DNA from: Pseudomonadota bacterium
Lineage (GTDB): Bacteria > Pseudomonadota > Alphaproteobacteria > Rhodospirillales > Magnetospirillaceae
Assembly (NCBI GenBank): GCA_021782815.1
Contig: JAJXUO010000007.1
Coordinates: 21,313 to 85,312 of the forward strand
Reading direction: 5' to 3'
DNA: 64,000 nt
In this document: positions 32,965-43,561 of the stretch, piece after piece
Numbering within the stretch: the first letter of the stretch is position 1
Layout of the letters: every line of letters starts with the position of its first letter
Notes under the pieces: generated by a model
Databases searched by the model: none
Told to the model about the DNA's origin: nothing
The model's input: the letters and a program-made list of their open reading frames with translations, nothing else
Made by a program: the position numbers and the translations under genes

Positions 32965-34074
32965 ATGAGCACCGATCCGTCCCTGTCGCGCACCGCGCTT
33001 TACGATCTGCATCTCGCCCTGGGCGCCAGGATGGTGCCGTTCGCCGGCTATGCCATGCCGGTGCAATATCCCAGCGGGGTGCTGGCCGAACACACTCACA
33101 CCCGCGCCGCCGCCGGTCTGTTCGACGTTTCGCACATGGGTCAGGTGGTGGTGCGCGGCGAAGGCCGCGCCGCCGCCCTGGAACGGCTGGTGCCGGGCGA
33201 TCTCCAGGCCTTAAGCCCCGGCCAGATCCGCTACACCATGTTCACCAACGACCAGGGCGGCATTCTCGACGATCTGATGGTGGCCCATGCCGGCGATCAT
33301 CTGTTCCTGGTGGTCAACGCCGCCTGCAAGGCGCAGGACATCGCCCATCTTGAGGCCGGACTGGCCGGCCGGGCCACGGTGGAGGTGCTGTCCGGCCGCG
33401 CCCTGCTGGCCCTGCAGGGCCCGGCGGCGGTGACGGCGCTGGCCCGGCTGGCGCCCGAGGCCGCCGCCATGGGCTTCATGCGCTGGCGTCTCCTGGAGGT
33501 GGCCGGCATCCCCTGCTTCGTCAGCCGCTCGGGCTATACCGGCGAGGACGGTTTCGAGATCTCGGTGCCCGATCACGCGGCCGAAACCCTGGCCCGCGCC
33601 CTGCTGGCCCAGCCCGAGGTCAAGCCCATCGGCCTCGGCGCCCGCGATTCCTTGCGCCTTGAAGCCGGTCTTTGCCTGTATGGCGCCGATCTCGACCCCA
33701 CCACCACCCCGGTGGAGGCGGCGCTGACCTGGACCCTGTCGAAGCGCCGCCGCGCCGAGGGCGGTTTTCCCGGCGCCGCCGTGGTCCAGGCGCAGCTGGC
33801 CGAGGGGCCGCGCCGCCTGCGCGTGGGCCTGAAGCCCGAGGACAAGGCCCCGGCCCGCGCCCATACCGTGGTGACCGACGAGGCCGGGCGGCCCATCGGC
33901 GAAATCACCAGCGGCGGCTTCGGCCCCAGCGTCAACGGCCCGGTGGCCATGGGCTATGTGGAGGCGGCTTTCGCCCAGCCCGGCACGCCGGTCAGGCTGG
34001 TGGTGCGCGGCACCCCGCGCCCGGCCCGGGTGGTCACGCTGCCCTTCGCGCCGCACCGCTATCACAAACAGTAA
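32965..34074 (+). CDS. gcvT: Glycine cleavage system T protein (aminomethyltransferase)
   Basis: Transfers the methylene group from the H-protein aminomethyl-lipoyl arm to tetrahydrofolate, releasing ammonia. The 369 residues are of normal length. Conserved segments are [28 protein letters not shown] (catalytic Asp region is later), [11 protein letters not shown] and the end [17 protein letters not shown]. The ATG at 32965 fits the family start. First gene of the gcv operon under the glycine riboswitch. Confidence 0.96.
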   Translation: MSTDPSLSRTALYDLHLALGARMVPFAGYAMPVQYPSGVLAEHTHTRAAAGLFDVSHMGQVVVRGEGRAAALERLVPGDLQALSPGQIRYTMFTNDQGGILDDLMVAHAGDHLFLVVNAACKAQDIAHLEAGLAGRATVEVLSGRALLALQGPAAVTALARLAPEAAAMGFMRWRLLEVAGIPCFVSRSGYTGEDGFEISVPDHAAETLARALLAQPEVKPIGLGARDSLRLEAGLCLYGADLDPTTTPVEAALTWTLSKRRRAEGGFPGAAVVQAQLAEGPRRLRVGLKPEDKAPARAHTVVTDEAGRPIGEITSGGFGPSVNGPVAMGYVEAAFAQPGTPVRLVVRGTPRPARVVTLPFAPHRYHKQ

Positions 34075-34096
34075 AAGCAACAGGGGATCATCGGTC

Positions 34097-34474
34097 ATGA
34101 GCATCGTCTACTTCACCAAGGATCATGAATGGATCGCCGTCAGCGGTGACGAAGGGGTGGTCGGCATCACCGATCACGCCCAGCACGCCCTGGGCGATCT
34201 GGTGTTCGTCGAGCTGCCCGAGCCGGGCCGCACGGTGGCGCAGGGCGGCGAGATCGCCGTGGTGGAATCGGTCAAGGCCGCGTCCGACGTCTATTCGCCG
34301 GTCTCGGGCGAGGTGGTGGCCGTCAATCAGGCGGCGGCCGATCAGCCCGGCCTGATCAACGAACAGCCGGAAAGCGGCGGCTGGCTCTATCGCCTGCGCC
34401 TCGGCAACGCCGCCGAATTGGCGGGCCTGATGGACCGCGCCGCCTACGACGCCTTCGTGCAGGGTCTGGAGTAA
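34097..34474 (+). CDS. gcvH: Glycine cleavage system H protein
   Basis: Lipoyl carrier of the glycine cleavage complex; 125 residues. The lipoyl lysine is in [15 protein letters not shown] (about residue 63). [20 protein letters not shown] is the usual start and [13 protein letters not shown] the usual end region. It lies 22 bases after gcvT and 6 before gcvPA. Confidence 0.97.
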   Translation: MSIVYFTKDHEWIAVSGDEGVVGITDHAQHALGDLVFVELPEPGRTVAQGGEIAVVESVKAASDVYSPVSGEVVAVNQAAADQPGLINEQPESGGWLYRLRLGNAAELAGLMDRAAYDAFVQGLE

Positions 34475-34480
34475 GCTCCC

Positions 34481-35827
34481 ATGCGCTATCTGCCGCTGAC
34501 CGGGGCCGACCGGCAGGCCATGCTGGCCGCCATCGGCGCCTCGAGCGCCGACGACCTGTTTCGCGACGTGCCCGTGGCGGCACGGCGCGACGCGCCGGTC
34601 GATCTGCCGTTCCATGCCGGGGAAATGGAGGTGGAAGCCCGTTTCGCCGCCCTGGCCGCCCGGAATATGGCGGCCGGATCGGTGCCGTTCTTCCTGGGGG
34701 CCGGGGCCTACCGCCATCATGTGCCGGCCACGGTGGACGCGCTGATCCAGCGCGGCGAGTTCCTCACCTCCTACACCCCCTACCAGCCCGAGGTCAGCCA
34801 GGGCACGCTGCAATACCTGTTCGAGTTCCAGACCCAGGTGGCGCTGATCACCGGCATGGAGGTGGCCAACGCCTCGCTTTACGACGCCGCCACCGCCTGC
34901 GCCGAGGCCGCCGCCATGGCCGCCCGCGTCACCCGGCGCAAGAAGGTGCTACTGTCGGGCGATCTGCATCCCCATTATCGCAGCGTCGCCGCCAGCACCC
35001 TGCAATTCACCGACATCGCGGTGGAGGCCCTGGATCCCGATCCTTTGGGCCTGGAGGATCTGCTGGGCCGGGTCGATTCCCAGACCGCCTGCGTCATCGT
35101 GCAAAATCCCGGCTTCTTCGGCCGCCTGAAGGATCTGACCGCCCTGGCCGAGGAATGCCATGCCGTCGGCGCCCTGCTGGTGGTGGCGGTGGCCGAGCCG
35201 GTGTCGCTGGGCCTGGTGGCGCCGCCCGGCGCCATGGGCGCCGACATCGTGGTGGCCGAGGGCCAGGCCCTGGGCAACGCCCTTAATTTCGGCGGACCGG
35301 GCCTCGGCCTGTTCGCCACCCGCGAAAAATACCTGCGCCAGATGCCCGGCCGTCTGGTGGGCCAGACCGTGGACGCCGACGGCCGCCGCGGCTGGGTGCT
35401 GACCCTCTCCACCCGCGAGCAGCATATCCGCCGCGAGAAGGCCACCAGCAACATCTGCACCAATTCCGGCCTGTGCGCCCTGGCCTTCTCCATCCATCTG
35501 TCCCTGCTGGGGGAAGAGGGCTTCACCGGTCTGGCCCGGCTCAATCACGCCCGGGCGGTGACCCTGGCCGACAAGCTGGCCCGCCTGCCGGGAGTGAAGC
35601 TGCTGCCGCAGAGCTTCTTCAACGAGTTCGCCCTGCTGCTGCCCAAGGATGCCGCCCAGGTGGTGGACGCCCTGGCGGCGAAACATATTCTGGGCGGGGT
35701 GCCGGTGTCGCGCTTCTATCCCTCTTATCCCGAACTGGCCGAGGTCCTGCTGGTCACGGCCACCGAAACCACCAGCGAGGCCGATATGGACGCCTTCGCC
35801 GCCGCTCTGCGCGAGGTGCTGCAATGA
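34481..35827 (+). CDS. gcvPA: Glycine dehydrogenase (decarboxylating) subunit 1
   Basis: First half of a split P protein, the PLP-dependent glycine decarboxylase. 448 residues: [19 protein letters not shown] at the start, then [40 protein letters not shown] and [20 protein letters not shown], all conserved in this subunit. It lacks the PLP lysine, which sits in subunit 2. The stop overlaps the gcvPB start (ATGA), favouring equal synthesis of the two subunits. Confidence 0.96.
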   Translation: MRYLPLTGADRQAMLAAIGASSADDLFRDVPVAARRDAPVDLPFHAGEMEVEARFAALAARNMAAGSVPFFLGAGAYRHHVPATVDALIQRGEFLTSYTPYQPEVSQGTLQYLFEFQTQVALITGMEVANASLYDAATACAEAAAMAARVTRRKKVLLSGDLHPHYRSVAASTLQFTDIAVEALDPDPLGLEDLLGRVDSQTACVIVQNPGFFGRLKDLTALAEECHAVGALLVVAVAEPVSLGLVAPPGAMGADIVVAEGQALGNALNFGGPGLGLFATREKYLRQMPGRLVGQTVDADGRRGWVLTLSTREQHIRREKATSNICTNSGLCALAFSIHLSLLGEEGFTGLARLNHARAVTLADKLARLPGVKLLPQSFFNEFALLLPKDAAQVVDALAAKHILGGVPVSRFYPSYPELAEVLLVTATETTSEADMDAFAAALREVLQ

Positions 35828-37314
35828 TCCCCACTCTCAGCGGCAATCAGGGCCTGCAGATCGAGGAACCCCTGATTTTCGAACAGGACAGCCCGGGCGC
35901 CTGCGGCGTCGACCTGCCCGACGCGCCCGCAATCGACGACCGCCTGGGCGGCCTGGCCCGCCAGGGCCCTATCGGCCTGCCCGGCCTGGCCGAGCCCACG
36001 GTGGTGCGCCATTACACCCGGCTGTCGCAGAAGAATGTCGGCATCGATTCCGTGTTCTATCCGCTGGGCTCGTGCACCATGAAGCACAATCCCCGCCTGA
36101 ACGAAAAACTGGCGCGGCTGCCCGGACTGGCCGATATCCACCCCTTCCAGCCGCAAGGCACGGTGCAGGGCGCCCTGGAGTTGATGGACACCTGCGCCCA
36201 CTGGCTGAAAACCCTGACCGGCATGCCCGCCATCGCCATGAGCCCGGCCGCCGGGGCGCATGGCGAGTTCTGCGGCCTGATGACCATCCGCGCCGCCGTC
36301 GCCGCCCGGGGCGAAACCCGCACCCGCATCCTGGTGCCGGAATCGGCGCACGGCACCAACCCGGCCAGCGCCGCCGCCTGCGGCTTCACCGTCGACCCCA
36401 TTCCCGCCACGGCGCGGGGCCGGGTGGATCTGGCCGCCCTCAAGGCCAAGCTGGGCCCCGACGTGGCCGCGCTGATGCTGACCAACCCCAATACCTGCGG
36501 CCTGTTCGAGGACGAAATCCTGGAGATCGCCGAGGCCATCCACGGCGCCGGCGGTTATTTCTATTGCGACGGCGCCAATTACAACGCCATCGTCGGGCGG
36601 GTGCGGGTGGCCGATCTCGGGGTGGATGTCATGCACATCAACCTGCACAAGACCTTCTCCACCCCGCATGGCGGCGGCGGCCCCGGTGCCGGCCCCACCG
36701 TGCTGTCGGCGGCCCTGGCCCCCTTCGCCCCCCTGCCCGCCGTGGTGCACGATGATCAGGGCTTCCGTCTGATCGAGCATGCCGCCCAGTCGGGGGCCAT
36801 GCCGGTGGGCCGCATCAAGGGCTATCACGGCCAGTTCGGGGTGTTCGTCCGCGCCCTGGCCTATATGATGAGCATGGGCGCCGACGGCCTGCGCCAGGCC
36901 TCCAGCGACGCCGTGCTCAACGCCAACTATCTGCTGGCCGAACTGTCGTCCGATCTTTCGGCCTCGTTCGAGGGGCCCTGCATGCACGAGGCCCTGTTCG
37001 ACGACCGCTTCCTCAAGGACAGCGGCGTGTCCACCCTCGATTTCGCCAAGGCCCTGATCGACGAGGGCTTCCATCCCATGACCATGTATTTCCCGCTGGT
37101 GGTGCATGGCGCCCTGCTGATGGAACCCACCGAAACCGAAAGCAAGGACACCCTGGACCGCTTCATCGCCACGGTGCGCGGTCTGGCCCGGCGCGCCCAG
37201 GACGGTGGCGCCGAATCCTTCAAGGCGGCGCCCGTTTTCACCCCGCGCCGCCGCCTGGACGAAACCACCGCCGCCCGCACCCCGGTGCTGCGCTGGAAAC
37301 CCCCGGCATCCTGA
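35824..37314 (+). CDS. gcvPB: Glycine dehydrogenase (decarboxylating) subunit 2
   Basis: Second half of the split P protein, 496 residues. The PLP lysine is in [40 protein letters not shown] and [16 protein letters not shown] are conserved. Together with GcvPA it decarboxylates glycine and loads the aminomethyl group on GcvH. Last gene of the operon, followed directly by a strong hairpin. Confidence 0.96.
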   Translation: MIPTLSGNQGLQIEEPLIFEQDSPGACGVDLPDAPAIDDRLGGLARQGPIGLPGLAEPTVVRHYTRLSQKNVGIDSVFYPLGSCTMKHNPRLNEKLARLPGLADIHPFQPQGTVQGALELMDTCAHWLKTLTGMPAIAMSPAAGAHGEFCGLMTIRAAVAARGETRTRILVPESAHGTNPASAAACGFTVDPIPATARGRVDLAALKAKLGPDVAALMLTNPNTCGLFEDEILEIAEAIHGAGGYFYCDGANYNAIVGRVRVADLGVDVMHINLHKTFSTPHGGGGPGAGPTVLSAALAPFAPLPAVVHDDQGFRLIEHAAQSGAMPVGRIKGYHGQFGVFVRALAYMMSMGADGLRQASSDAVLNANYLLAELSSDLSASFEGPCMHEALFDDRFLKDSGVSTLDFAKALIDEGFHPMTMYFPLVVHGALLMEPTETESKDTLDRFIATVRGLARRAQDGGAESFKAAPVFTPRRRLDETTAARTPVLRWKPPAS

Positions 37315-37321
37315 TGCTACA

Positions 37322-37349
37322 AGGAGGGGAACCGCCCGGTTCCCCTCCT
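37322..37349 (+). terminator. Hairpin at the end of the gcv operon
   Basis: Twelve-bp perfect stem, AGGAGGGGAACC with GGTTCCCCTCCT, 4-base loop, 7 bases after the gcvPB stop. No T-run follows, so termination may be partial. Confidence 0.6.
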
Positions 37350-37371
37350 GTCATCCTCGTCCCAGGCCATC

Positions 37372-38403
37372 ATGACCGCCCACCAGCCCCCTTCGCCCTA
37401 CCGCCGGCTGCGCCGCGCCGTTTATCACATCCTGGGTGAGGAGGGCCATAACGAGGCCCTGGTCCGGCTGGTGGACTATACGCTGATGGCGCTGATCACC
37501 ATCAACTGCCTGTTCACCATTCTGGAATCGGTGGAGCCGCTGGCCGACAGCCACGGCCATATTTTCCGCGCTTTCGACTATTTTTCCGTTCTGATCTTCT
37601 CGCTGGAATATCTGCTGCGGCTGTGGGCGGTGCCGGAACGCAACCAGCCGCGCTTCCATCATCCGCTGCTGGGGCGGCTGCGCCATATCGCCACCCCCAT
37701 GGCGCTGATCGATCTCATCGCCGTGCTGCCGTTCTATCTGGCCTTCTTCGTGCCCATGGATCTGCGGGCCATGCGCGTGCTGCGGCTTTTGCGCATCTTC
37801 AAGCTGACGCGCTACTCCCAGGCCATGACCATCGTCATCGACGTGCTGCGCAGCGAGGCCAAGGCCGTGGGCGCCGTGCTGTTCGTGTTCGCGGTGATCA
37901 TCGTCTTCATTTCCAGCCTGATGTATCTGCTGGAACATGGCGCCCAACCCCATACCTTCTCCAACATTCCCGCCGCCATGTGGTGGGTGGTGGTGACCAT
38001 GACCACCGTCGGCTACGGCGACATGGTGCCCATCACCCTGCTGGGCCGGGTGGTGGGGGCGCTCACCGCCGTGACCGGCCTGGGCATGATCGCCCTCCTG
38101 GCCGGCGTGCTGGCCTCGGGCTTTTCCGAACAGCTGCGCATCCGCCGCGAACAGTATCAGGACACGGTGGAACAGGCCCTGACCGAAAGCGGCCAGATCC
38201 CCCGCCGCGCCCGCCGCCGCCTGGAGGAGGTGCGGCAAAAGCTGGGCCTGTCGCACGAGGAGGCGGCGCTGATCCTGGAACATGCCGTGCACGCCCCCAG
38301 CCATTGCCCCCACTGCGGCGGCCGCCTGCGTGAACGCGAGCCCGGGGACGAAGGCGATCTGCCGGAAAAACATCATCCGCAAGGCTCCACGCCCGGCGTA
38401 TGA
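37372..38403 (+). CDS. Voltage-gated-type potassium channel
   Basis: A 343-residue six-helix K+ channel. S1-S3 span about 35-130. S4 carries a regular Arg pattern in [20 protein letters not shown] (about 129-149). The pore has the selectivity filter [12 protein letters not shown] (about 209-220), and S6 is [21 protein letters not shown]. The cytosolic tail (from about 255) is a charged helical region ending in a [11 protein letters not shown] segment with a CxxC-like pair, a possible metal or redox site that is uncommon in such channels. There is no cyclic-nucleotide or RCK domain. It overlaps or nearly abuts the phosphoesterase gene. Confidence 0.9.
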   Translation: MTAHQPPSPYRRLRRAVYHILGEEGHNEALVRLVDYTLMALITINCLFTILESVEPLADSHGHIFRAFDYFSVLIFSLEYLLRLWAVPERNQPRFHHPLLGRLRHIATPMALIDLIAVLPFYLAFFVPMDLRAMRVLRLLRIFKLTRYSQAMTIVIDVLRSEAKAVGAVLFVFAVIIVFISSLMYLLEHGAQPHTFSNIPAAMWWVVVTMTTVGYGDMVPITLLGRVVGALTAVTGLGMIALLAGVLASGFSEQLRIRREQYQDTVEQALTESGQIPRRARRRLEEVRQKLGLSHEEAALILEHAVHAPSHCPHCGGRLREREPGDEGDLPEKHHPQGSTPGV

Positions 38404-38438
38404 TTTCGGCCTCCTTCCCCCGCACCGGGAACCGCGCC

Positions 38439-39785
38439 ATGACCAAATCCCTGCTGCTGACCGCCGTCGCCGCTTTGCCCCTGCTGCTGGCGGCGCCGGC
38501 CCAGGCCGCCGGCCTGGACCGCCTTCAGCATATCGTGGTGATCTATCTGGAGAACCACAGCTTCGACAACATGTACGCCCTTTATCCCGGCGCCGACGAT
38601 CTGGCGGCGCCGCAGGCCGCCTGGGCGCCGCAGACCGATGGCCGGGGCCGGGTGCTGGCGCGCCTGCCGCCGGTGTACGACGCCGAGAAGAAACGCCCCG
38701 ATCCGCGCTTTCCCGCCTCTCTGGTCAATGCCCCCTTCCTCATCGACCAATATGTGCCGCAAAACGAGAAAACCCCGGATCTTGTGCACCGCTTCTATCA
38801 GGCGCAGCAGCAGATCGACGGCGGCCGCATGGACCGCTTCGCCATCGTCTCCGACGCCGGCGGCCTCGCCATGGGCTATTACGATACCAGGAAGACGGAG
38901 ATGTGGGCGCTGGCCCGGCGCTTCACCCTGGCCGATCATTATTTCCAGGGCGCCTTCGGCGGCTCGTTCCTCAACCACTTTTGGCTGGTCTGCGCCTGTA
39001 CGCCGCGCTTCCCCCAGGCCCCCGCCGCCCTCACCGCCCGCCTCGACGGCCAGGGCCATCTTTTGCGGGACGGCGCCGTTACCCCGGACGGCTATGCCGT
39101 CAACACCCTCTATGGCCGCGATGCCCCGCATCCGGCCAAGATTCCGGCCGCCGACCTGCTGCCGCCGCAAACCCTGCCCACCATCGGCGACCGCCTGTCG
39201 GCCAAGGGGCTCTCCTGGGCCTGGTATTCCGGCGGCTGGGACGACGCCCTGGCCGGCCATCCCGACCCCACCTTCCAATATCACCACCAGCCCTTCGCCT
39301 ATTTCGCCCGCTATGGCGACGGCACCCCCGATGGGCGGGCGCATCTGAAGGACGAGCGCGATTTCGCGGCGGCCATTCAAGCGGGCCGGCTGCCCGCCGT
39401 GGCCTTCTATAAGCCGCTCGGCATCGAAAACCAGCATCCCGGCTACGCCACCATTCACAATGCCGACATCAAGGCCGCCGCCCTCATCGACAAGATCATG
39501 GCCGGGCCGCAATGGCGCAGCACCGCCATCATCGTCACCTACGACGAGAACGGCGGCTTCTGGGACCATGTCGCCCCGCCCAAAGGCGACCGCTGGGGCC
39601 CCGGCGCCCGCGTGCCCGCCATCGTCATCTCGCCCTTCGCCCGCCGCCACCAGGTGGATCATCACCTCTACAACACCGCCTCGATCCTGAAACTGATCGA
39701 GGAGCGCTGGCATCTTCCCCCCCTGGGACCGCGCGACGCGGCGGCCGACGGCTTCAGCGGCGCCTTCGATTTCAGCGGCGGCTGA
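38439..39785 (+). CDS. Exported phosphoesterase, AcpA / phospholipase C-like
   Basis: A 448-residue protein with a signal peptide ([21 protein letters not shown], cleavage after AQA). The mature protein belongs to the alkaline-phosphatase-like phosphoesterase family of acid phosphatase AcpA and bacterial phospholipase [21 protein letters not shown] (about 29-48), [28 protein letters not shown], and the metal-site end ITYDENGG-like [18 protein letters not shown]. Substrate unknown. The ATG at 38439 begins the signal peptide; an in-frame ATG at 38400 overlapping the channel stop is the alternative. Confidence 0.87.
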   Translation: MTKSLLLTAVAALPLLLAAPAQAAGLDRLQHIVVIYLENHSFDNMYALYPGADDLAAPQAAWAPQTDGRGRVLARLPPVYDAEKKRPDPRFPASLVNAPFLIDQYVPQNEKTPDLVHRFYQAQQQIDGGRMDRFAIVSDAGGLAMGYYDTRKTEMWALARRFTLADHYFQGAFGGSFLNHFWLVCACTPRFPQAPAALTARLDGQGHLLRDGAVTPDGYAVNTLYGRDAPHPAKIPAADLLPPQTLPTIGDRLSAKGLSWAWYSGGWDDALAGHPDPTFQYHHQPFAYFARYGDGTPDGRAHLKDERDFAAAIQAGRLPAVAFYKPLGIENQHPGYATIHNADIKAAALIDKIMAGPQWRSTAIIVTYDENGGFWDHVAPPKGDRWGPGARVPAIVISPFARRHQVDHHLYNTASILKLIEERWHLPPLGPRDAAADGFSGAFDFSGG

Positions 39786-39813
39786 TCCCCTGCCCCGCCC
39801 GGCCCAAAACGAA

Positions 39814-39839
39814 AAAGGGCGGCCCGAAGGCCGCCCTTT
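39814..39839. terminator. Bidirectional terminator
   Basis: AAAGGGCGGCC (39814-39824) pairs perfectly with GGCCGCCCTTT (39829-39839) around CGAA, with A and T flanks, between the convergent phosphoesterase and porin genes. Confidence 0.88.
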
Positions 39840-39863
39840 CCCTGTTCGGGATCCCGGAGGGGA

Positions 39864-41114
39864 TTAGAACTTCACACCGATACCGGTGATCGCGGCGAAA
39901 CCCTTGTTCTGGTCGGCGGCGATACCATCGTTGGTGCTGTACTTCACGGCGATCAGCGATTCGGTCAGCTTCACGCCCGGGCCGAGATCGTAGGCGCCCG
40001 ACAGGGCCCACACGCTGTCACGGTCATAGACACCGTTGTTGGTGCCGGTGTCGACGGTGGCGGTGCCGCCGTTGTTCACCACACCGGTGGCGGCCTGGCC
40101 GACGAAGTAGGTCAGGCTGACGCCGTAGGGGCCAGTGACGTAGGACACGCCGCCATCCCAGCTCAGACCGGCGCGGGCGGCAGCGGCCAGACCCTTGTCG
40201 GCCTCACCGACCATACGCTTCAGAGCCGACCCACCGACGGTGAAGCCCTTGTAGCTGACATTCAGGCCGCCCTGGTAGGCGGTCATGCCGGCGATGGCGG
40301 CCTTGCCCGAACCGACGTCGGCCTTGACGCCCACGCCGTCGAAGGTGTTGTTGTAGCTCAGGCCATAAACCCACAGGTTACCACCGGCGTTGGCGGCACC
40401 GCCGCTGGCGCCAACAGACGTATTCTGGCCGCCGTTGATGCCGGAATAGGGGTTGCTGAAGGCAGTCTGCTCGTAACCATGGGTATAGTCACGGAAGTTC
40501 ATGTCCGGGGTATAGCTGACGCCGGCGGACAGGCCGTAGTAGGTCGGGGTGACGTAGATCACCTTGTTGCCCGAGCGGTCGTCACCGACATAGGTGCGCT
40601 GCCAGTTTTCGTTGAAGTGCTCAGGCGCCAGCACCCAGAAACCGAAGTTGCCGTCCTGGCCGCCGATGCCGCCCACGTCCGGCGAACCGTTGTGGATCAG
40701 GGCGCCAACGTTGTCCTGCTGGCCGGCTTCGACCACACCGAACACGCCGCTGACGCTGACGAAGTCGCGGGTGATGCTGGAATTGCCGGTATCGTAGCTG
40801 TGGGTGTTGTTGGCCTGGCTGCCATTGGTGTCGATTTCGACGCCGACGGTGATGCCGTTGTCCAGCTTGGTCTTACCGGTGAAGTTCAGGTTCACCGCAT
40901 CCTGCTGGCTGAAATTCTGGGTGGCGTTCGCGGCGGACACCCCCGTGGTGAAGTTGTTGGCCGCGCCGAAGTTGGCGCTGTGCTGGTTCTGCACATAACC
41001 GGCCCATTCGGTGGCGTCGCCGCCGATGGACAGGGTAAGGGGATCAGCGGCCTGGGCGACGGCAGCGGCGCCGAAGGCGACAGCGGCAACGCCGGCGAAA
41101 AGAACCTTCTTCAT
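39864..41114 (-). CDS. Outer-membrane porin
   Basis: A 416-residue protein: signal peptide MKKVLFAGVAAVAFGAAAVA ending AQA, then a beta-barrel sequence of alternating polar and hydrophobic strands rich in Gly, Asn, Thr and Tyr (for example GKTKLDNGITVGVEIDTNGS and GGLNVSYKGFTVGGSALKRM). It ends AAITGIGVKF with the C-terminal Phe used as BAM assembly signal. It resembles Gram-negative general porins of Rhodospirillaceae. Codon use is less extreme in G+C than the neighbours and strongly biased, as for a highly expressed protein. Good GAGGAATTCCG lies before the ATG. Confidence 0.9.
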   Translation of the reverse strand: MKKVLFAGVAAVAFGAAAVAQAADPLTLSIGGDATEWAGYVQNQHSANFGAANNFTTGVSAANATQNFSQQDAVNLNFTGKTKLDNGITVGVEIDTNGSQANNTHSYDTGNSSITRDFVSVSGVFGVVEAGQQDNVGALIHNGSPDVGGIGGQDGNFGFWVLAPEHFNENWQRTYVGDDRSGNKVIYVTPTYYGLSAGVSYTPDMNFRDYTHGYEQTAFSNPYSGINGGQNTSVGASGGAANAGGNLWVYGLSYNNTFDGVGVKADVGSGKAAIAGMTAYQGGLNVSYKGFTVGGSALKRMVGEADKGLAAAARAGLSWDGGVSYVTGPYGVSLTYFVGQAATGVVNNGGTATVDTGTNNGVYDRDSVWALSGAYDLGPGVKLTESLIAVKYSTNDGIAADQNKGFAAITGIGVKF

Positions 41115-41362
41115 CGGAATTCCTCTTCATTGAAGACGCCGGACGATCACACGCCAGGGCGCCGGAAGGATTAACTTTTCCCTTTTACTCCTGGAAAAAA
41201 TTACTGAAAAGGCGATTCCGGCCCCGCTGTGACATCGTCGTCATGCTGTGGCATTTTAAACACAAAACCCCCCTTTTTCGATGAAATATGCTTACGCTTT
41301 GAGCATTCCCACCTTCATATTCCCGCTCCCCGCTGTTTAGCGTCGCGAAAACCCGTCAAAAC
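41115..41362. other. Long A+T-rich leader between porin and ychF terminator
   Basis: About 250 bases without a reading frame that I accept. It is markedly A+T-richer than the rest of the window, with several T- and A-runs (near 41177, 41198, 41258, 41273). It must hold the porin promoter and possibly a leader RNA or regulator sites. No clear -35/-10 pair with 17-base spacing could be fixed. Confidence 0.5.
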
Positions 41363-41396
41363 AGCAAAACGGCCGCCAGGAGTGCCCCGGCGGCCG
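41363..41396 (-). terminator. Rho-independent terminator of the rplY-pth-ychF unit
   Basis: CGGCCGCC (41370-41377) pairs with GGCGGCCG (41389-41396). On the minus strand a TTTT-rich run follows (complement of 41358-41369). It lies 32 bases after the ychF stop. Confidence 0.8.
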
Positions 41397-41427
41397 CTTT
41401 AGCTGCCTTAAATTAAGGCAGGCCGAT

Positions 41428-42528
41428 CTAAACATTAAACAGGAAGTGAAACACATCGCCGTCGGCCACCACGTACTCCTTGCCTTCCAGCCGCATCTTA
41501 CCGGCCTCCTTGGCGCCGGCCTCGCCGCCGCAGGCGATATAATCGTCGTAGGAGATGGTTTCGGCACGGATGAAGCCGCGTTCGAAGTCGGTATGGATCA
41601 CCCCCGCCGCCTGCGGCGCCTTCAGCCCGCGCGGCAGGGTCCAGGCGTGGGTTTCCTTGGGCCCGACGGTAAAGAAGGTGATCAGATGCAAAAGATCGTA
41701 CCCGGCGCGGATCACCCGGGCCAGGCCGGTTTCGCTCAGGCCCAGGGTTTCCAGGAATTCCTGGCGCTCGGCCTCGTCGGTCAGCTGCGACACCTCGGCC
41801 TCGATGGCCGCCGAGATCACCACATGCGCCGCCCCCTGCGCCTCGGCCATGGCCGCCACCTTGGCGGAGAAGGCGTTGCCCGAGGCGGCCGAGGCCTCCT
41901 CCACATTGCAGGCGTAGAGCACCGGCTTGCTGGTGAGCAGGCCCAGGGTGCGCAGGATCTGCCGCTGCTCGGCCTCGAAGGGCACCGAGCGGGCCGGCTT
42001 GCCGTTCTGCAGGGCGGCCAGCACCGGCTCCATCACCTCCAGCTGGGCCTTGGCCTCCTTGTCGCCGCCCTTGGCCTTTTTCTGGGTCTGGATCACCCGC
42101 CGTTCCAGGCTGTCGAGATCGGCCAGCATCAGTTCGGTCTCGATGGTTTCGGCGTCGCGCACCGGATCGACCGAGCCCTCCACGTGGGTGATGTCGCCAT
42201 CCTCGAAGCAGCGCAGCACATGGACGATGGCGTCCACCTCGCGGATATTGGCCAGGAACTGGTTGCCCAGCCCCTCGCCGCGCGAGGCGCCGCGCACCAG
42301 CCCGGCGATATCGACGAATTCCAGCTGGGTGGGGATCAGCTTGGCCGATTTAGCCACCGCGGCCAGCTTTTCCATGCGCCCGTCCGGCACCGCCACCCGG
42401 CCCACATTGGGCTCGATGGTGCAGAAGGGATAGTTGGCCGCCTGCGCCGCCGCCGTCGAGGTCAGGGCGTTGAACAGGGTCGATTTCCCCACGTTGGGCA
42501 GGCCGACGATGCCGCAATTGAAACCCAT
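41428..42528 (-). CDS. ychF: Redox-regulated ATPase YchF
   Basis: A 366-residue Obg-like P-loop ATPase that binds ribosomes and is linked to translation and oxidative stress. The P-loop is GIVGLPNVGKSTLFNALTST (6-25). The altered NxxE-type base motif (ACNVEEAS) gives ATP preference, and a C-terminal TGS domain is seen from GPKETHAWTLPRGLKAPQAA. It follows pth by 17 bases; the pair is common in proteobacteria. Confidence 0.96.
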   Translation of the reverse strand: MGFNCGIVGLPNVGKSTLFNALTSTAAAQAANYPFCTIEPNVGRVAVPDGRMEKLAAVAKSAKLIPTQLEFVDIAGLVRGASRGEGLGNQFLANIREVDAIVHVLRCFEDGDITHVEGSVDPVRDAETIETELMLADLDSLERRVIQTQKKAKGGDKEAKAQLEVMEPVLAALQNGKPARSVPFEAEQRQILRTLGLLTSKPVLYACNVEEASAASGNAFSAKVAAMAEAQGAAHVVISAAIEAEVSQLTDEAERQEFLETLGLSETGLARVIRAGYDLLHLITFFTVGPKETHAWTLPRGLKAPQAAGVIHTDFERGFIRAETISYDDYIACGGEAGAKEAGKMRLEGKEYVVADGDVFHFLFNV

Positions 42529-42545
42529 TTTATGCGCCTCCGCGT

Positions 42546-43139
42546 TTAGGATTCGGGCTTTTTCGGTTTAGGGGCGGGCACGGCCTGCGCCAGCCGGGTC
42601 ATGAAGCCGTTGTCGTTTCCCTCCAGCAGGAGGGAAAGATTGTCGGCCACGCCGTCCAGCAACGGCACCAGCCAGTCCTGGTCGGCCTTGGCGAAATCGC
42701 CCAGCACCCAGGGAGTGACCAGGGTCTTGTCGCCGGGATGGCCGATGCCGAGGCGCACCCGGCGGTAATCGTTGCCGAGATGGGCGTCGATGCTTTTCAG
42801 GCCGTTATGGCCGCCGGCGCCGCCGCCGGTCTTGACCCGCACCTTGCCGGGAGGCAGATCCAGCTCGTCGTGCAGCACCAGCACATGGTCGTTGCCGATC
42901 TTGTGGAAACGCGCCGCCGCCGCCACCGCCTGGCCCGACAAATTCATGAAAGTGTCCGGCTTCAGGAGCAGGCATTTCTCGCCCGCGATGCTGCCTTCGG
43001 CCAGCAGGCCGTGAAATTTGGCGCGCCAGGGGGAAAAGCAATGGCGGCGGACGATTTCGTCCGCCGCCATGAAGCCGATATTGTGGCGGTTGCGGGCGTA
43101 GGACCCGCCGGGGTTCCCCAGCCCGACCAGCAGCCACAT
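42546..43139 (-). CDS. pth: Peptidyl-tRNA hydrolase
   Basis: Releases tRNA from dropped-off peptidyl-tRNA. The 197 residues have [20 protein letters not shown] with the catalytic His (about 20), [13 protein letters not shown], the Asp in [15 protein letters not shown] and [18 protein letters not shown] short Lys/Pro-rich tail ends the protein. It lies 15 bases after rplY, giving the common order rplY-pth-ychF. Confidence 0.96.
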   Translation of the reverse strand: MWLLVGLGNPGGSYARNRHNIGFMAADEIVRRHCFSPWRAKFHGLLAEGSIAGEKCLLLKPDTFMNLSGQAVAAAARFHKIGNDHVLVLHDELDLPPGKVRVKTGGGAGGHNGLKSIDAHLGNDYRRVRLGIGHPGDKTLVTPWVLGDFAKADQDWLVPLLDGVADNLSLLLEGNDNGFMTRLAQAVPAPKPKKPES

Positions 43140-43154
43140 TCTCTTCGGACGTCT

Positions 43155-43463
43155 TTAGGCGTTACCGCCGGCGACCCGCAGGAAGTCGATATGCAGGGCG
43201 GCACCGGACACCGGATGACGCTGCACATCGCGGCACACCACGGTCTCGCTCCGGCCGTTCACGGTCACGCTGAAAACGCGGCTGTAGAACCCGGCCTTGT
43301 TCAGCTCGGCGGTGATGATGCGGGGATCGATGGCGAACAGCACGGGGGACTGCTTGTTGCCGTAAATGACGCCGGGGACCAGGCCCTCACGACGGGTGGC
43401 ACGGGCTTCCCCCTTTCCGGCCCGCTCACGCGCGACGACGTCGATAGTGGTTACTTCGCTCAT
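43155..43463 (-). CDS. rplY: 50S ribosomal protein L25, short form
   Basis: 5S-rRNA-binding ribosomal protein. The 102 residues are the N-terminal L25 domain only: TTIDVVARERAGKGEARATR, EGLVPGVIYGNKQSPV and the closing HPVSGAALHIDFLRV. Alphaproteobacterial homologues are usually about 200 residues, with a second Ctc/TL5-type domain after HIDFLRV. Here the frame ends 4 residues later (AGGNA) and pth begins 15 bases on, so the second domain is absent and not merely frameshifted nearby. Its promoter lies next to a MITE-like element. Confidence 0.88.
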   Translation of the reverse strand: MSEVTTIDVVARERAGKGEARATRREGLVPGVIYGNKQSPVLFAIDPRIITAELNKAGFYSRVFSVTVNGRSETVVCRDVQRHPVSGAALHIDFLRVAGGNA

Positions 43464-43523
43464 GGAAACTCTCCAAGACCAAAAGGCGCGGCCTCCAGGG
43501 GTGCCGACGCCAGGAAAGCGCAG

Positions 43524-43552
43524 TGTTTACCCCGCGCCGCGCCCCATTGCAA
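43524..43552 (-). promoter_or_regulatory. Promoter of rplY-pth-ychF
   Basis: On the minus strand TTGCAA (43552-43547), exactly 17 bases, TAAACA (43529-43524), about 60 bases before the rplY ATG. The -35 box touches the target duplication of the 179-bp element. Confidence 0.65.
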
Positions 43553-43561
43553 GGGATGAAT

